From JAJPKK01 sp963844635 (GTDB lineage: Bacteria; Pseudomonadota; Alphaproteobacteria; Rhizobiales; Xanthobacteraceae), in the NCBI GenBank assembly GCA_963844635.1, contig CAWJPD010000005.1:62001-126000 (forward strand): a stretch of 64,000 nt of DNA, given 5' to 3'. The position numbers were made by a program, and so were the translations under genes. The notes under the pieces are model-generated. The model was not told the DNA's origin. It made no database searches and was given only the letters and a program-made list of their open reading frames with translations. Position 1 is the first letter of the stretch, and each line of letters opens with the position of its first letter. Below are positions 63,398 to 64,000 of the stretch, piece after piece.

Positions 63398-64000
63398 ATG
63401 GCTACGACCTGCCCTGCCCTCGCGAAATGCTTGCACAAGTTTAGCGCAAGCGCCGCGTTCGCCGCCGTTTCCGGAGCGCTGCTGCTGAAATCTACCGACG
63501 CAATCCGCACATGCCCAGGCCGCTCCCGAGACCCGCGTGAACCCGGTCCCGACCGTCGCCGTGCCACCGCAGGCGCCGATCACGGAGGGAATGGCCGCAT
63601 TGCCGGGCACCCGCCTGTGGTTCTGGGACACCGGCGGCAGCGGTGAACCCATTGTGCTCCTGCATCCAGCGAGCGGCAGCGGGCTGATCTGGGGTTATCA
63701 GCAGCCGGCTTTTGCCAAGGCGGGATACCGGGTGATCGGCTATTCGCGGCGCGGATATTCCAATTCCGATGCCGGCGACCGCAGCAATCCCGGCATCGGC
63801 TCGGACGACCTTGACCATCTGGTGGATTACCTGGGCCTCGGACGCTTCCATATCGTCGCGTCTGCGGCAGGCGGCAGCGTCGCGTCGGATTACGCCTTTT
63901 CCCACCCCGACCGCCTGCTCAGCCTGACGATCTCCAGCAATCAGTTCGGCGTCACCGACGGCGACATTGCGCGTGCCGCCGCACGCATTCGGCCAAGCCA
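63398..64000 (+). CDS. Exported alpha/beta hydrolase, frameshifted and cut by the window end
   Basis: The first frame has a signal-like start (MATTCPALAKCLHKFSASAA). Near 63490 the frame changes and the mature protein reads VNPVPTVAVPPQAPITEGMA, then LPGTRLWFWDTGGSGEPIVL, LHPASGSGLIWGYQQPAFAK, AGYRVIGYSRRGYSNSDAGD and VASAAGGSVASDYAFSHPDR, an alpha/beta hydrolase fold. The nucleophile elbow is ASAAGG, where Ser is usually flanked as GxSxG, so the active site may differ. The 3' part lies beyond the window. Confidence 0.7.

Overview
The window reads as a chromosomal segment of a high-GC alphaproteobacterium of the order Hyphomicrobiales (Rhizobiales), closest in style to the Bradyrhizobium/Rhodoplanes/Xanthobacteraceae group. 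The main support is gene order: dusB-ntrB-ntrC-ntrY-ntrX-(dat)-hfq-hflX with mazG convergent, dacC-tmk-holB-metG-tatD-MBL hydrolase, an Atm1-type ABC exporter next to psd, and the ATP12 chaperone. Dispersed palindromes of a kind typical of this order support it too. The species cannot be named from sequence alone.

Layout. 0-9 kb holds a PaiB-like flavoprotein, a cytochrome P460, a decayed vapBC pair, and the four-gene Anbu (ancestral proteasome-like) cluster on the minus strand. A secreted protein of unknown family and two intact toxin-antitoxin pairs (TumE/TumA-like and MazE/MazF-like) follow. 8.9-26.9 kb is accessory DNA bounded by repeats of the 3' end of a tRNA-Ser(UGA) gene. A small segment holds a broken serine recombinase split by a complete IS630 element. 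A larger 15.7-kb island carries a frameshifted tyrosine integrase, AlpA, a replication-type HTH protein, a terminase pair, and coiled-coil proteins. It also carries a broken PD-(D/E)XK nuclease, a membrane-anchored Mrr-type nuclease and two ABC substrate-binding proteins. No capsid or tail genes are seen, so it looks like a cryptic or satellite-like element.

27-38.7 kb is mostly core: a second copy of the secreted family, a methyltransferase, RlpA, D,D-carboxypeptidase, tmk, holB, metG, tatD, an MBL hydrolase and mazG. 38.7-50.4 kb is the minus-strand RNA-chaperone and nitrogen-regulation block. It runs from dusB through ntrBC and ntrYX, then the third copy of the secreted family, an aminotransferase, hfq and hflX. 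50.7-64 kb holds thiG-thiE, an outer-membrane barrel protein, an exported coiled-coil protein, a lectin, an IS5-type element, psd, the ABC exporter, a LOG-type hydrolase, ppdK, a small membrane protein, an ATP12 chaperone and the start of an alpha/beta hydrolase.

About a dozen genes, including normally conserved ones (ntrC, ntrX, tatD, psd), are each broken by what looks like a single inserted or deleted base. Either this is a draft sequence with indel errors or the genome is decaying; the even spread over core and accessory genes favours errors. Five families of short repeats or palindromes are interspersed, and two insertion sequences sit exactly in CTAG targets, one of them at the psd stop codon.
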